64,000 bases of DNA from Blastomonas sp. CACIA14H2 (GCA_000503195.1 AYSC01000002.1:124001-188000); one strand, 5' to 3'; positions 18,740 to 28,274 are shown, counted from the first letter of the stretch. The notes: generated from the sequence alone by a model not told the origin. Numbers and translations: made by a program.

Positions 18740-18937
18740 TTACATCAGGATCGGCGCGATCACGCGGCAGCGCTTGCGCGCCACGTCCTTCTTCGCGCGC
18801 GCAGGCACGGTCGCCACCCGCTTCTTGGCCGCGCATTCTTCCTGCGCCGGGACGGTGCGATCCAGATTGACGAACGTCACCGGCAGCAGCGGCAGGGTGC
18901 TGGCCAGAATGACGGAGAGGACAAGGTGGCTCGGCAT
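18740..18937 (-). CDS. Hypothetical small secreted or anchored protein
   Basis: A possible 65-residue protein with a hydrophobic N-terminus (PSHLVLSVILASTLPLLPVTFV, about 2-23) followed by a basic Cys-containing tail (EECAAKKRVATVPARAKKDVARKRC). It ends ten bases after the convergent TlpA-like gene. The ribosome site is weak (AGG well upstream of the ATG at 18937) and no family is recognised. The basic tail with two cysteines resembles small sphingomonad hypotheticals, but the frame may also be fortuitous. Confidence 0.4.
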   Translation of the reverse strand: MPSHLVLSVILASTLPLLPVTFVNLDRTVPAQEECAAKKRVATVPARAKKDVARKRCRVIAPILM

Positions 18938-19040
18938 GCGCGTGTGATGTCGCGCACAGCCTGACCAGTAGCTGAACGAAACCTGGTTCGATGCGCTTTT
19001 GGTGAGCTGCGTTGTAATCGTGCAACGCCTTTGCCGACCA

Positions 19041-19116
19041 TGGTGGGCGATGACAGGCTCGAACTGCCGACCCTCTCGGTGTAAACGAGATGCTCTACCA
19101 ACTGAGCTAATCGCCC
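19041..19116 (-). tRNA. tRNA-Val (anticodon TAC)
   Basis: On the minus strand a full cloverleaf of 76 nt: acceptor GGGCGAT paired with ATCGCCC, D-arm GCTCAGTTGGTAGAGC, anticodon arm with loop TTTACAC (anticodon TAC), T-arm with TTCGAGC and an encoded CCA end (19041-19043). It lies between a hypothetical gene and rph with no partner tRNAs. Confidence 0.97.
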
Positions 19117-19248
19117 ATGGTCGCTGGCAAGGCGCGTCCCCTGCCATTTTTGCATTCGGCTGGCAAGAGGCTTGGCGCTTTCCAATCGGCCAGTCGGCCG
19201 CTATCGGCGCGGAACGGACAGCGGGTCCGACCTATTGGAGAATCACCT

Positions 19249-19962
19249 ATGCGCCCTTCCGGCCGCGCCCCCGACGAAATGCGTGCCATCAGCATCGAGA
19301 CTGGCTTCACCAAGCATGCCGAGGGCAGCTGCCTCATCAGTTTCGGCGATACCCGCGTGCTGGTGACCGCGAGCATCGAGGAGCGCCTGCCCCCCTGGCT
19401 CAAGGGCAAGGGCGAAGGCTGGGTCACGGCGGAATATTCGATGCTGCCGCGCGCGACGCACACGCGCGGCCAGCGCGAAGCGGCCAAGGGCAAGCAATCG
19501 GGCCGCACGCAGGAAATCCAGCGGCTGATCGGTCGTTCCTTGCGCGCCGTCGTCGACCTCAAGAAGCTCGGCGAGCGTCAGATCACGGTCGATTGCGATG
19601 TCATCCAGGCGGATGGCGGCACGCGCACCGCGTCGATCTCGGGTGCCTGGGTGGCGCTGCGCCTCGCGGTGAATGGGCTGATGGCACAGGGGCTGGTCAA
19701 GGAAGATCCGATCACCGCCAAGGTCGCGGCGATCAGCTGCGGCATCCATCAGGGCACGCCGGTGCTCGACCTCGATTATATCGAGGACTCGAACGCCGAT
19801 GCCGATGCCAATTTCGTGCTGATCGAGGGCGGCAACATCGCCGAAGCGCAGGCCACCGCCGAGGGCGCGCCCTATGACGAGGAAGCGCTGTTGCGGCTGC
19901 TGCGGCTCGCGCGCATGGGATGCGCGCAGATTTTCGAGGCGCAGGGCAAGGCGGTCGGTTGA
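19249..19962 (+). CDS. rph: Ribonuclease PH
   Basis: A 237-residue phosphorolytic 3'-5' exoribonuclease that trims tRNA 3' ends. The protein starts [20 protein letters not shown], has the RNA-binding block [32 protein letters not shown] split over about residues 65-96, and the phosphate/metal site in [19 protein letters not shown] (about 110-128). TTGGAG precedes the ATG at 19249. It starts the housekeeping series rph-rdgB-hemW, with rdgB following after four bases. Confidence 0.96.
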   Translation: MRPSGRAPDEMRAISIETGFTKHAEGSCLISFGDTRVLVTASIEERLPPWLKGKGEGWVTAEYSMLPRATHTRGQREAAKGKQSGRTQEIQRLIGRSLRAVVDLKKLGERQITVDCDVIQADGGTRTASISGAWVALRLAVNGLMAQGLVKEDPITAKVAAISCGIHQGTPVLDLDYIEDSNADADANFVLIEGGNIAEAQATAEGAPYDEEALLRLLRLARMGCAQIFEAQGKAVG

Positions 19963-19966
19963 CGTC

Positions 19967-20599
19967 ATGACCGCGCGCAGGCTCGAACCCGGCAGGCTGG
20001 TCATCGCCAGCCACAACCAGGGCAAGGTGCGCGAGATTCGCGCGCTGCTCGAACCGTTCGGCATCGAGCCGGTCTCGGCGGGCAATCTAGGCCTGCCCGA
20101 GCCCGAAGAGACCGGTACCAGCTTTGCCGAAAACGCGCTGCTCAAGGCGCATGCGTCGGCCAAGGGGGCCAATTGCGTCGCGCTCGCCGATGACAGCGGT
20201 CTGTGCGTCGCGGCTCTGGGCGGCGCGCCGGGCGTCTACACCGCCGATTGGGCCGAGCGGCAATGGTTCGAGGGCGCGCCGGGCCGCGACTGGTACATGG
20301 CGATGGGCAAGGTCGAGGGCCGATTGTGCGAACTCGGCCCCGATGTCGATCGCAGCGCATATTTCACCTGCACGCTGGCGCTCGCCTGGCCCGATGGGCA
20401 TTCGGAAGTGTTCGAGGGGCAGGTCCACGGATCGCTGACCTGGCCACCTCGCGGCACTATGGGTTTCGGTTACGATCCGGTCTTCGTCGCCCAGGGCTTC
20501 GACCAGACCTTCGCCGAACTTGATCCGGAGCACAAACACGCCATCAGCCATCGCGCCGATGCCTTTGCCAAGCTGGTCAAGGCCTGTCTTGACCGCTGA
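19967..20599 (+). CDS. rdgB: dITP/XTP pyrophosphatase (RdgB/HAM1)
   Basis: A 210-residue house-cleaning enzyme that hydrolyses dITP and XTP to monophosphates. The nucleotide site starts at [18 protein letters not shown] (about 11-28), the metal-binding [18 protein letters not shown] is at about 73-90 and the GFGYDPVFV block at about 164-172. The ATG at 19967 follows the rph stop after four bases. Its 3' end overlaps the likely TTG start of hemW. Confidence 0.95.
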   Translation: MTARRLEPGRLVIASHNQGKVREIRALLEPFGIEPVSAGNLGLPEPEETGTSFAENALLKAHASAKGANCVALADDSGLCVAALGGAPGVYTADWAERQWFEGAPGRDWYMAMGKVEGRLCELGPDVDRSAYFTCTLALAWPDGHSEVFEGQVHGSLTWPPRGTMGFGYDPVFVAQGFDQTFAELDPEHKHAISHRADAFAKLVKACLDR

Positions 20600-21788
20600 C
20601 CGTCCCCTCTTCCCTCCCGCTGGCGGGCGCGGAGAGCCGCTAGCGCTCTATATCCATTGGCCGTTCTGCGTCTCCAAATGCCCCTATTGCGATTTCAACA
20701 GCCATGTCCGCGACAGCGTCGACATCGCTGAATGGCAGGCGGCGTTGCGCGCCGATCTCGCGCATGAAGCGGCGCTGCTGCCGGGGCGCTCGCTGGGCTC
20801 GATCTTCTTCGGCGGCGGCACGCCGTCGTTGATGCCGCCCACCTTGGTCGAGGCGCTGATCGATGCGGCCACCGCCTATTGGCCTGCGAGCCAGGACATC
20901 GAGATCACGCTCGAGGCTAACCCCTCCTCGGTGGAAGCCGCGCGCTTCGCCGATCTCGCGCGCGCGGGCGTCAACCGCGTGTCACTCGGCCTGCAGGCGC
21001 TCGACGATGCGACGCTCGGCTTTCTCGGGCGCGCGCACGGCGTCGACGAGGGGCTTCGCGCGCTGACGACTGCGCAGCAGCATTTCGGCCGCGTATCGTT
21101 CGACCTCATCTATGCCCGGCCCGGCCAGACGCTCGGCCAATGGGAGGCGGAGCTGACCCGCGCGCTGAGTTTCGGCACCGGCCACCTCTCGCTCTACCAG
21201 CTGACGATCGAGCCCGGCACGCGCTTCGAGACGCTGGTGCGGCGCGGCGAGCTGATGCCCGCCGACGATGACCATTGCGCCGACCTGTTCGATCTGACCC
21301 GCAGCCTTACCGCGTCGGCAGGCCTTCCCGCCTATGAGATCAGCAACCATGCCCGGCCCGGCGAGCAGAGCCGCCACAATCTCGCCTATTGGCGCTATGG
21401 CGACTATGCCGGGATCGGTCCCGGCGCGCATGGGCGGCGTGGGAGCCTGGCGACCGAGCGGCACCGCAAGCCCGAGAACTATCTCGGCGCGATCGCGCGC
21501 AACGGCCACGGCCTCTCGGTCGAACGCCCTCTGGACGGGGAAACCCGCGCGATGGAGGCGCTGCTGATGGGACTGCGCCTGGCCGAGGGCGTCGATCTGG
21601 GGCGGATCGCCGCGCTATCGGGCGTGGAAGAGGCGGCGCTGATCGATCGAGGGGCTGCGGAGAAGCTGGAGGCATTGGAGCTTGTGCACATGGCGGGCGC
21701 GCATCTGACCGTGACCGAACAAGGCATGCCGCTGCTCGATGCCCTGCTGGCCGAACTGGTCGCGATTGAGCCGCCGCAAGCGCTCTGA
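20589..21788 (+). CDS. hemW: Radical SAM protein HemW (haem chaperone)
   Basis: A 399-residue radical SAM protein. The [4Fe-4S] motif CVSKCPYC (CxxxCxxC) follows LYIHWPF at about residues 19-33, and the [15 protein letters not shown] and QSRHNLAYW segments are those of HemW, not of the coproporphyrinogen oxidase HemN; HemW binds and hands over haem. No ATG fits the start of homology. TTG at 20589, with AAGG before it and overlapping the rdgB stop region, is the best choice, giving translational coupling with rdgB. Confidence 0.92.
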   Translation: MTADRPLFPPAGGRGEPLALYIHWPFCVSKCPYCDFNSHVRDSVDIAEWQAALRADLAHEAALLPGRSLGSIFFGGGTPSLMPPTLVEALIDAATAYWPASQDIEITLEANPSSVEAARFADLARAGVNRVSLGLQALDDATLGFLGRAHGVDEGLRALTTAQQHFGRVSFDLIYARPGQTLGQWEAELTRALSFGTGHLSLYQLTIEPGTRFETLVRRGELMPADDDHCADLFDLTRSLTASAGLPAYEISNHARPGEQSRHNLAYWRYGDYAGIGPGAHGRRGSLATERHRKPENYLGAIARNGHGLSVERPLDGETRAMEALLMGLRLAEGVDLGRIAALSGVEEAALIDRGAAEKLEALELVHMAGAHLTVTEQGMPLLDALLAELVAIEPPQAL

Positions 21789-21800
21789 TAGCCTGACGGC

Positions 21801-22712
21801 ATGACCGCGCACCCGATCCCGCATCTGCTCGAACGCTGGCGGTCGCACCTTGCCGACAATCGCCGCCGCTCGCTGCATACCGTGCGCGCCTATGTCGCCA
21901 CGGCCGAGCGGCTGGTCGACTTTCTGGGCGATCATTGGGGTGAGGCGGCCACCGAGCAGCGCCTGACGCGGGCGACGCCGGCGGACTTGCGTGCCTTTCT
22001 GGCGTCAAGGCGCGGTGATGGCCTGACCAACCGCAGCACCGCACGCGAACTGTCGGCGATCCGGGCCTTCCTGGCCTTCGCGGCGTCCGAAGCGGGCAGC
22101 GAGGTTGCACCTCCGCGCCTCAAGGGGCCGAGGCTCAAACGCTCGCTCCCCCGGCCGATCGCGCCCGACGACATCATGGCGCTGGGCGACAGCATGGCGG
22201 CGCGCGATGCCCCCGCCTGGGTGCAGGCGCGCGACTGGGCGGTGCTGCTGCTGCTTTATGGCGCGGGCTTGCGCATCAGCGAGGCGACGGGGCTGAAGGC
22301 AGAGGTGCTGCCCGTCGGCGAGACGCTGCGCATCATCGGCAAGGGCAACAAGCCGCGCGTCGTACCGGTGCTGCCGCAGCTCCGCGAGGCGATGGCGCAT
22401 TATGCCGCGCTCGCCCCCTTCGCGCTCGAACGCGATCAGCCGCTGTTCCGGGGCACGCGGGGCGGCCCGCTCTCGCCGGCGTTGGTCCGCCGGGCGATGA
22501 TGAACGCGCGTCGCCTGCTCGGCCTGCCCGAGGATGCAACGCCGCACGCGCTGCGCCACAGCTTCGCGACGCATCTGCTGGCGGGCGGCGCCGACCTGCG
22601 CTCGCTGCAGGAACTGCTCGGCCATGCGAGCCTGTCATCGACCCAGATCTACACCCAAGTCGATGCCGCGCATCTGCTCGACGTGTACGAGAACGCGCAT
22701 CCGCGCGCGTGA
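21801..22712 (+). CDS. xerC: Tyrosine recombinase XerC
   Basis: A 303-residue site-specific recombinase that resolves chromosome dimers at dif with XerD. The N-terminal SAM-like domain (about 6-95) is followed by the catalytic domain with Arg in GAGLRISEATGL (near 152), Lys in IIGKGNKPRVVPV, HxxR in HALRHSFATHLL (near 250), His in LLGHASLSS and the nucleophilic Tyr in TQIYTQV (near 284). All catalytic residues are present. It follows hemW by 12 bases, matching a sphingomonad order, and is not associated with any mobile element here. Confidence 0.92.
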   Translation: MTAHPIPHLLERWRSHLADNRRRSLHTVRAYVATAERLVDFLGDHWGEAATEQRLTRATPADLRAFLASRRGDGLTNRSTARELSAIRAFLAFAASEAGSEVAPPRLKGPRLKRSLPRPIAPDDIMALGDSMAARDAPAWVQARDWAVLLLLYGAGLRISEATGLKAEVLPVGETLRIIGKGNKPRVVPVLPQLREAMAHYAALAPFALERDQPLFRGTRGGPLSPALVRRAMMNARRLLGLPEDATPHALRHSFATHLLAGGADLRSLQELLGHASLSSTQIYTQVDAAHLLDVYENAHPRA

Positions 22713-22718
22713 TCGCGT

Positions 22719-23336
22719 TCAGTCGTGCTGCACCGGATCGGCATGCGGCCGCCAGAAGATCACGCGGACGATATAGACCAGCACGATGATGCCGATCACC
22801 GCGGTCGAGGCGGGACCGGTATATTTGTCGATCTCCTCGAACCGCGCGCCCAGCTGATAGCCGATGCTCGCGAACACGACGTTCCACACGCCCGCACCCG
22901 CGAAGGTCCAGACGAGGAACTTGGTCCGGCTCATCTCGAAGATGCCCGCGGGCAGCGAGATCAGCGTGCGTACGGTGGGAACCATGCGCGCGAAGAACAT
23001 GGTCGCGCCGCCATAGCGGTGAAACAGCATGGTGAAGCGGTCGATCTCGTACCGATCAAGCGTGAACCAGCGGCCCCAGCGCGCGACGAAATGGTCGAGC
23101 CGCTTGAGCCCGAAGGCACGGCCGATGGCGTACCAGAAATAATTGCCCGCGACCGACCCGATGGTTCCCGCGACAATGACGAGCCACAGGTTCATGTTGC
23201 CCTTGCCCGCCTCGATCCCGGCAAGGCCCATGATCACCTCGGACGGGATCGGCGGAAACACGTTTTCCAGCGCCATCAGGAACGCGACGCCCCAATATCC
23301 GCCGCGCGCAACCAGATCGATGACGAAATCGCTCAT
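22719..23336 (-). CDS. DedA family membrane protein
   Basis: A 205-residue inner-membrane protein of the DedA/SNARE-associated (VTT) family, which includes lipid scramblases and flippases. Typical segments are ALENVFPPIPSEVIMGLAG (about 21-39), AGNYFWYAIGRAFG and the conserved FFARMVPTVRTLISLPAGIFEM (about 113-134) with its essential arginines. Four to five membrane segments are visible. It overlaps the end of gshB by four bases (ATGA), so the two are co-translated, and it converges on xerC with a six-base gap. Confidence 0.9.
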   Translation of the reverse strand: MSDFVIDLVARGGYWGVAFLMALENVFPPIPSEVIMGLAGIEAGKGNMNLWLVIVAGTIGSVAGNYFWYAIGRAFGLKRLDHFVARWGRWFTLDRYEIDRFTMLFHRYGGATMFFARMVPTVRTLISLPAGIFEMSRTKFLVWTFAGAGVWNVVFASIGYQLGARFEEIDKYTGPASTAVIGIIVLVYIVRVIFWRPHADPVQHD

Positions 23337-24283
23337 GCCTTGTTCTCCAGGCGCGCCTCGATCGCGTCCCAGATCATGCCCGCAACATCGCTGTTATTGA
23401 ACGCGCTGATCGCGACGATGCCGGTCGGCGAGGTGACGTTGATCTCGGTCAGCCAGTGACCGCCGATCACATCGATACCCACGAACAGCAGCCCGCGTTC
23501 CTTGAGCTCGGGCCCCATGGCGTCGCAGATTTCCTGCTCGCGCTCGGTCAGCTGCGCCGCCTCGGCATAGCCGCCGACGGCGAGGTTGGAGCGGAATTCG
23601 CCCTCGCCCGGCTTGCGGTTGATCGCGCCCGCGACCTTGCCATCGACCAGCACGATACGCTTGTCGCCTTGGGCCACTTCGGGGAGGAAGGGCTGGACCA
23701 TGAAGGGTTCGCGCCAGATCTGACCGAACAGCTCGACCAGCGCCGAGAGGTTCGCGCCATCCTCGCCGATCAGGAACACCGCCTTGCCGCCATTGCCGTG
23801 CAGCGGCTTCACCACGATCGCACCATGCTTCGCCTGGAAGCGCTTCACCTCGTCGAGCGAGCGGGTGATCAGCGTGGGCGGCATGAAGCGTTCGAAATCG
23901 AGCACATAGACCTTTTCGGGCGCGTTGCGCACCGATGCGGGGTCGTTGACCACGAGCGTGCGGCCCTTGAGCCGCTCGAGAATGTGTGTCGCAGTGATAT
24001 AGCCGACATCGAAGGGCGGATCCTGCCGCATCAGCACAACATCGACATCCTCGCCCAGGTCGAGCCGCACCGGATCGCCGAAGCTGTAATGGTCGCCCGG
24101 CACGTTGCGCACCGTCACCGGATGGGCGTGGCACGTGACCTGCCCGGCCTCGTAGCTCAGCGTCGCGACGTCGTAATGATAGAGCGTGTAGCCGCGCGCC
24201 TGCGCCGCCAGCATCAGCGCGAAGCTGCTGTCGCCCTTGATGTTGATGCCCGGCATCGGGTCCATCTGCACCGCGATTTTCAT
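23333..24283 (-). CDS. gshB: Glutathione synthase
   Basis: A 316-residue ATP-grasp enzyme joining gamma-glutamylcysteine and glycine. It begins MKIAVQMDPMPGINIKGDSS, has the nucleotide-binding KPLHGNGGKAVFLI segment (about 155-168), the ATP-grasp loop and GGYAEAAQLTEREQEICDAMG, and ends with the metal-ligand region DVIGGHWLTEINVTSPTG (about 270-287). It lies 44 bases downstream of yraN in the common order rsmI-yraN-gshB and overlaps the DedA gene by four bases. Confidence 0.96.
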   Translation of the reverse strand: MKIAVQMDPMPGINIKGDSSFALMLAAQARGYTLYHYDVATLSYEAGQVTCHAHPVTVRNVPGDHYSFGDPVRLDLGEDVDVVLMRQDPPFDVGYITATHILERLKGRTLVVNDPASVRNAPEKVYVLDFERFMPPTLITRSLDEVKRFQAKHGAIVVKPLHGNGGKAVFLIGEDGANLSALVELFGQIWREPFMVQPFLPEVAQGDKRIVLVDGKVAGAINRKPGEGEFRSNLAVGGYAEAAQLTEREQEICDAMGPELKERGLLFVGIDVIGGHWLTEINVTSPTGIVAISAFNNSDVAGMIWDAIEARLENKA

Positions 24284-24327
24284 GGGGGAAAAGCCTTTGT
24301 TCGAACCAGAATGAGGGGCAGTGGCGG

Positions 24328-24690
24328 TCAGTCGCCCTGCCAGACGTGCGTCAGATGGCGCGGCAGGCGCCTCGGCGCAAGCAGGATCACGTCGATGCGT
24401 GCATCCTGGCCGTCGCGCACGAAGCGCGGCATCAGCGCCTCGGCGGCGGCAGCGACGCGGCGCAGGCGGTGATGATCAATCGCCTCGTCAAGCTCGCGCA
24501 GGCTCTGGCGGTGCTTGACCTCGACAAAGGCGACGATGCGCCCGCGCCTCGCCACCAGATCGACCTCGCCCAACGGGGTGCGCACGCGATGGGCGAGGAT
24601 GCGCCAGCCCTTGAGCCGCAGCCACCAGGCGGCGAGCGTCTCGGCACGCCGTCCCGCCGCTTCGGCCTCGCGGCGCCGCGCCTCAGCCAT
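24328..24690 (-). CDS. YraN family (UPF0102) nuclease-fold protein
   Basis: A 120-residue protein of the UPF0102 family, which has a PD-(D/E)xK nuclease fold. The motif runs GEVDLVARRGRIVAFVEVKHRQS (about residues 42-64), with the acidic residue in GEVDLVA and the ExK in VEVK. Its physiological role is not settled. The ATG at 24690 overlaps the rsmI stop by eight bases, the usual linkage of yraN with rsmI. Confidence 0.88.
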   Translation of the reverse strand: MAEARRREAEAAGRRAETLAAWWLRLKGWRILAHRVRTPLGEVDLVARRGRIVAFVEVKHRQSLRELDEAIDHHRLRRVAAAAEALMPRFVRDGQDARIDVILLAPRRLPRHLTHVWQGD

Positions 24691-25534
24691 CGCGCTCCGC
24701 CATGATCCGCGCATAGAGCGCCTTGCGATCGAGCCCGAAGCGCCTGGCGACCTCGCCCGCGGCCTTGCCGGGCGGCATGGCGGCGAGCGCCTCGGCCAGC
24801 GCGGCCTCGACCGCATCCGCGTCCGCCTCGCCCTCGTCCTCGATCGGCGGGCCGACGACGATCACGATCTCGCCCTTGGGCGCCGCCTCGGCATAGCTCT
24901 CGGCCAGCTCGGCCAGCGTACCGGTGCGCGTTTCCTCGAATTTCTTGCTGATCTCGCGCACCACGGCCGCCTCGCGGTTGCCGAGGCCGGCGTGGAGCGC
25001 CGCCAGGCACGCCGCGAGCCGCTTGGCGCTTTCGTAGAAGACCAGGGTCGCCGGGATTGCCGCCAGCGCCGCAATCTCCCGCTCGCGCGCGCCCGCCTTG
25101 TTGGGCAGAAAGCCGTGAAAGTAAAATCTGTCGGTGGGCAGTCCCGCGAGGGTCAAGGCGACGATCACGGCGGACGGCCCGGGCACCGAATGGATCGCCA
25201 CCCCCGCCGCGCGCGCCTCGCGCACCAGCTTGTAGCCGGGATCGGAGATCAGCGGGGTGCCCGCATCGCTGACGAGCGCGACAGGCCCTTGTAATGCTGC
25301 AGAAATCAGCCGCTCGCGATCAGACGCGCGGGCATGATCGTCATAACGTATGAGAGCGCGCTTGAAGCCGAGATGATGAAGCAGACCGCCCGTGACCCGG
25401 CTGTCCTCGCAGGCGATCAGATCGGCCTGTTCCAGCACCCTCCGGGCGCGTTCCGAAAGATCACCAAGGTTGCCGATTGGTGTCGCAACGATATACAGGC
25501 CGGGTTCGGGATCATGAATCACGCGGATGTTCAT
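24683..25534 (-). CDS. rsmI: 16S rRNA (cytidine1402-2'-O)-methyltransferase
   Basis: A 283-residue SAM-dependent enzyme that 2'-O-methylates C1402 in the ribosomal decoding centre. The tetrapyrrole-methylase fold shows GLYIVATPIGNLGDLSERA (about 12-30), SDAGTPLISDPGYKLV (near 92-107) and GPSAVIVALTLAGLPTDRFYFHGFLP (near 120-145). The chosen ATG at 25534 (MNIRVIHDPEPG) fits the family length; a long open frame upstream is antisense to the lipoprotein gene. Only 27 bases separate it from that divergent gene. Confidence 0.94.
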   Translation of the reverse strand: MNIRVIHDPEPGLYIVATPIGNLGDLSERARRVLEQADLIACEDSRVTGGLLHHLGFKRALIRYDDHARASDRERLISAALQGPVALVSDAGTPLISDPGYKLVREARAAGVAIHSVPGPSAVIVALTLAGLPTDRFYFHGFLPNKAGAREREIAALAAIPATLVFYESAKRLAACLAALHAGLGNREAAVVREISKKFEETRTGTLAELAESYAEAAPKGEIVIVVGPPIEDEGEADADAVEAALAEALAAMPPGKAAGEVARRFGLDRKALYARIMAERDG

Positions 25535-25561
25535 GGACCGGCAGGGCGGGAGCGACAAGCA

Positions 25562-26752
25562 GTGAAACAGTTTTATCGCAAATGGCAGGCTATCCTCATG
25601 CTGGTGCTGGGCAGCCTGGCGCTGGCGGCGTGCCAGACCATGGTGCCCAAGACCGCTCCGCCGCCGACGCCCAGCCAGCAGCCCGACAAGCCGGTGACCA
25701 AGCCCGATGACGGTACGATCACCGGCGTGCTGCCCACCGACGAGACACGCCACCGCATCGCGCTGCTGCTGCCGCTTTCCGGCAAGGACGCGCCGGTGGG
25801 CCAGTCGATCGCCAACGCCACCACGCTGGCGCTGATGGACACCAGGGCGAGCAACCTTCGCATCACCAGCTACGATACCGCCCAGGGTGCGCAGGCCGCC
25901 GCGCAGCGCGCGATTGCCGATGGCAACCGCCTGATCCTCGGCCCGCTGTTCGGCGACGACGTCGTTGCCATCGCCGCGGCCGCCAATTCCGCGCGCGTAC
26001 CGATCATCAGCTATTCGAACGATGTCGGCATCGCGGGCAACAACGTGTTCGTGATGGGCTATGTGCCGGCGCAGTCGATCGATCGCGTCGTGCGCCATGC
26101 GCGCGCGCAGGGCATTACGCGCTTTGCCGCGCTCGTCCCAGCAGGCACCTATGGCCAGCGCGCGTCCTCGGCAATGCTCGCTTCGGTCAAGGCTGCTGGC
26201 GGCACGGTCGTGTCGATGCAGAGCTATGGCGCGGGCAATGCCGCGATCACCGCCGCGCTCAAGAAGATGCAGGGCGACAGCGCCTATGAGGCGATCCTGA
26301 TTGCCGATAGCGGCGCGGCCGCGATCCGCATCGTACCGCTCGTCCGCGCCAATGGCGGCACCGATGCGCGAATCCTGGGCACCGAATTGTGGAACACCGA
26401 GCGCACGCTCGCCGCCTCGCCCGCGATGCGCGGCGCGTGGTTCGCCAGCGTCTCGGACGGTCTGTACCGGCAGTATGCCGCGAAATACCGCGCGCAGTTC
26501 GGCACCGACCCCTTTCGCCTCTCGACGCTCGGCTATGACAGCGTGCTGCTCACCACCCGCATCGCGCGCGACTGGAAGCCCGGCACCCCCTTCCCGATGG
26601 ACCGCCTGCGCGATGCCGGCGGCTTTATCGGCCTCGACGGCGCCTTCCGCTTCGGCCGCAATGGCGTGGCGGAACGCCTGCTCGAAGTGCAGCAGGTCGG
26701 CGCTGGCACGCTGACGGTGGCCTCACCGGCTCCGAAGAGCTTTGCTGATTGA
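25562..26752 (+). CDS. LpoA-like penicillin-binding protein activator (lipoprotein)
   Basis: A 396-residue lipoprotein with lipobox LAAC (Cys near 24), a Pro-rich linker (about 33-65) and a type-I periplasmic-binding-protein domain (from RIALLLPLSGKDAPVGQSI, about 70, to the end). The arrangement next to rsmI-yraN is that of LpoA, the outer-membrane activator of penicillin-binding protein 1A, although the N-terminal TPR domain of the enteric LpoA is missing, as in alphaproteobacterial members. The start is GTG at 25562 with GGGAG upstream. It is divergent from rsmI with 27 bases between. Confidence 0.85.
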   Translation: MKQFYRKWQAILMLVLGSLALAACQTMVPKTAPPPTPSQQPDKPVTKPDDGTITGVLPTDETRHRIALLLPLSGKDAPVGQSIANATTLALMDTRASNLRITSYDTAQGAQAAAQRAIADGNRLILGPLFGDDVVAIAAAANSARVPIISYSNDVGIAGNNVFVMGYVPAQSIDRVVRHARAQGITRFAALVPAGTYGQRASSAMLASVKAAGGTVVSMQSYGAGNAAITAALKKMQGDSAYEAILIADSGAAAIRIVPLVRANGGTDARILGTELWNTERTLAASPAMRGAWFASVSDGLYRQYAAKYRAQFGTDPFRLSTLGYDSVLLTTRIARDWKPGTPFPMDRLRDAGGFIGLDGAFRFGRNGVAERLLEVQQVGAGTLTVASPAPKSFAD

Positions 26753-26821
26753 GGGGTTTTGCTCCGTTGCGTCCAACGAGGCTAGCTCTATGGCAGCATA
26801 GGCGAGCGAGTTTTGGTTAGG

Positions 26822-27337
26822 TTAGGCCTTCCGCACTCCATTTGTAGAAGATGACAAATAGGCTTCAATCTTCGGAACCCAAGCTGCGTAAGCGGCAGAC
26901 CTTTGGCTCCATTCCTCTATGAAGACACCAGGAAGCTCACCGTTGTAGTACGCATACAAGTCCTCAACGGTGCGAATGGCGCCAAACAGTTCCATCCCTT
27001 GGGCGAGCAAATTTTCTTGCAGGATTATCAGGCCCTTGGCGTCATCTCTGTGAATGCGAAAATCTGGCGGCGTAGGCATTCCGCAAATGGGGTTTGTTGA
27101 ATATAGTCGACGATCAAGGATCGGGTGATTGCTTGAATTCGACTCACCGAAGGCAGAAACGCCCGAATGGTGGATTTTGAACTCCACGAAGAAATAGTCA
27201 GAAAAACGACTTCGATATAATTGCACACCGAACTGAAATTCCCCAACCGCTTTTTTGAAACATTTCGCTGCAAGGGGAATTGCAAGCTTTGCAGCGGTCT
27301 TGTGTAACCACGGCTCAATCAAATTTGCAGTTTCCAT
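26822..27337 (-). CDS. Orphan protein in an AT-rich islet
   Basis: A 171-residue soluble protein that I do not recognise. It is rich in aromatic residues (FSDYFFVEFKIHHSG, YAYYNGELPGVFIEEW) and has no signal peptide or catalytic motif. Its base composition is clearly lower in G+C than all neighbours, and it uses A/T-ending codons that the rest of the window avoids, a sign of recent transfer. The layout (helical start, beta-rich middle, helical end) is faintly like DUF4304-type immunity or effector-associated proteins, but that is a weak guess. No toxin, transposase or repeats flank it; it sits alone between the LpoA-like and transaldolase genes. Confidence 0.65.
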   Translation of the reverse strand: METANLIEPWLHKTAAKLAIPLAAKCFKKAVGEFQFGVQLYRSRFSDYFFVEFKIHHSGVSAFGESNSSNHPILDRRLYSTNPICGMPTPPDFRIHRDDAKGLIILQENLLAQGMELFGAIRTVEDLYAYYNGELPGVFIEEWSQRSAAYAAWVPKIEAYLSSSTNGVRKA

Positions 27338-27367
27338 AGCTGCTACCTCTCACGGTTGAACAACTAC

Positions 27368-27383
27368 GTCCTTCACGAAGGAC
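27368..27383. repeat. Short inverted repeat in the islet flank
   Basis: GTCCTTC and GAAGGAC separated by AC, just upstream of the AT-rich orphan gene (its start is at 27337, reading away). The two-base spacer is too short for an RNA loop without fraying, so a protein-binding site is more likely than a terminator. No T-run follows. Confidence 0.35.
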
Positions 27384-27444
27384 ACCACGTCCAGTTATAG
27401 CTCGGCGAGTGGGGCGGTCTGATCTCAGAAGCAGCTTTGGGCAC

Positions 27445-28098
27445 TCACCCGATCGACTGACCCGTCTTCGCCCAGTCAGCCATGAAGCCTTCGATGCCCT
27501 TGTCGGTCAGCACGTGCTTGAACAGGCCGCGGATCACGCTCGGCGGCATGGTGGCGACGTCCGCGCCGATGCGCGCGGATTCGAGGACGTGGATCGGGTG
27601 GCGGATCGAGGCGACCAGGATTTCGGTGTCGAAGGCGTAGTTGTCGTAGATCAGGCGGATGTCCTCGATCAGCGCCATGCCGTCAAAGCCGTTATCGTCG
27701 TGACGGCCGACGAACGGCGAGATGAAGGTCGCGCCCGCCTTGGCCGCGAGCAGCGCCTGGTTGGCGGAGAAGCACAGGGTCACGTTGACCATCGTGCCGT
27801 CGTCGGTCAGCTTCTTGCAGGTCTTGAGGCCATCGAGCGTCAGCGGCACCTTGATCGCGACATTGTCGGCGATCTTGCGCAGGATCTCGGCCTCCTTCAT
27901 CATCGTCTCATGGTCGAGCGCGACGACCTCGGCCGAGACCGGGCCTTCGACCAGCGCGCAGATTTCCTTCGTCACCTCCAGAAAGTCGCGGCCCGACTTG
28001 GCGATCAGCGACGGGTTGGTGGTGACGCCATCGAGCAGGCCGGTCGCGGCGAGATCGGCGATTTCGGCGGTGTCTGCGGTGTCGACGAAGAATTTCAT
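27445..28098 (-). CDS. Transaldolase (FSA/TalC subfamily)
   Basis: A 217-residue small-type transaldolase, the length of the fructose-6-phosphate aldolase / transaldolase 3B group. It begins [20 protein letters not shown], has [11 protein letters not shown] (about 26-36), the Schiff-base lysine in [14 protein letters not shown] (near 85) and [16 protein letters not shown] (near 129-144). It exchanges dihydroxyacetone units in the pentose phosphate pathway. GAGGAG precedes the ATG at 28098. The longer upstream frame is antisense noise and has no alternative start signal. Confidence 0.93.
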   Translation of the reverse strand: MKFFVDTADTAEIADLAATGLLDGVTTNPSLIAKSGRDFLEVTKEICALVEGPVSAEVVALDHETMMKEAEILRKIADNVAIKVPLTLDGLKTCKKLTDDGTMVNVTLCFSANQALLAAKAGATFISPFVGRHDDNGFDGMALIEDIRLIYDNYAFDTEILVASIRHPIHVLESARIGADVATMPPSVIRGLFKHVLTDKGIEGFMADWAKTGQSIG

Positions 28099-28200
28099 GG
28101 GCTGGCTCCTCAGCGCGGGGGGCGATTCTCGGAGCCGCCTATAGCGCGCCGGGCCGGGTGCGTTAATGGAAATCGGCCAGAAGCGGACCGACCGCACAGC

Positions 28201-28233
28201 AAAAGGCCCGCTCCGCATGGTGCGGAGCGGGCC
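28201..28233 (-). terminator. Rho-independent terminator after ahcY
   Basis: A perfect 13-bp stem GGCCCGCTCCGCA / TGCGGAGCGGGCC with a TGG loop (28205-28233). On the minus strand it is followed by TTTT (AAAA at 28201-28204). It ends ahcY about 40 bases after the stop and separates it from the transaldolase gene. Confidence 0.92.
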
Positions 28234-28274
28234 CTTGCTCTGTCCTCGTTCCGGCAGAACCGGAACGCACGCGA

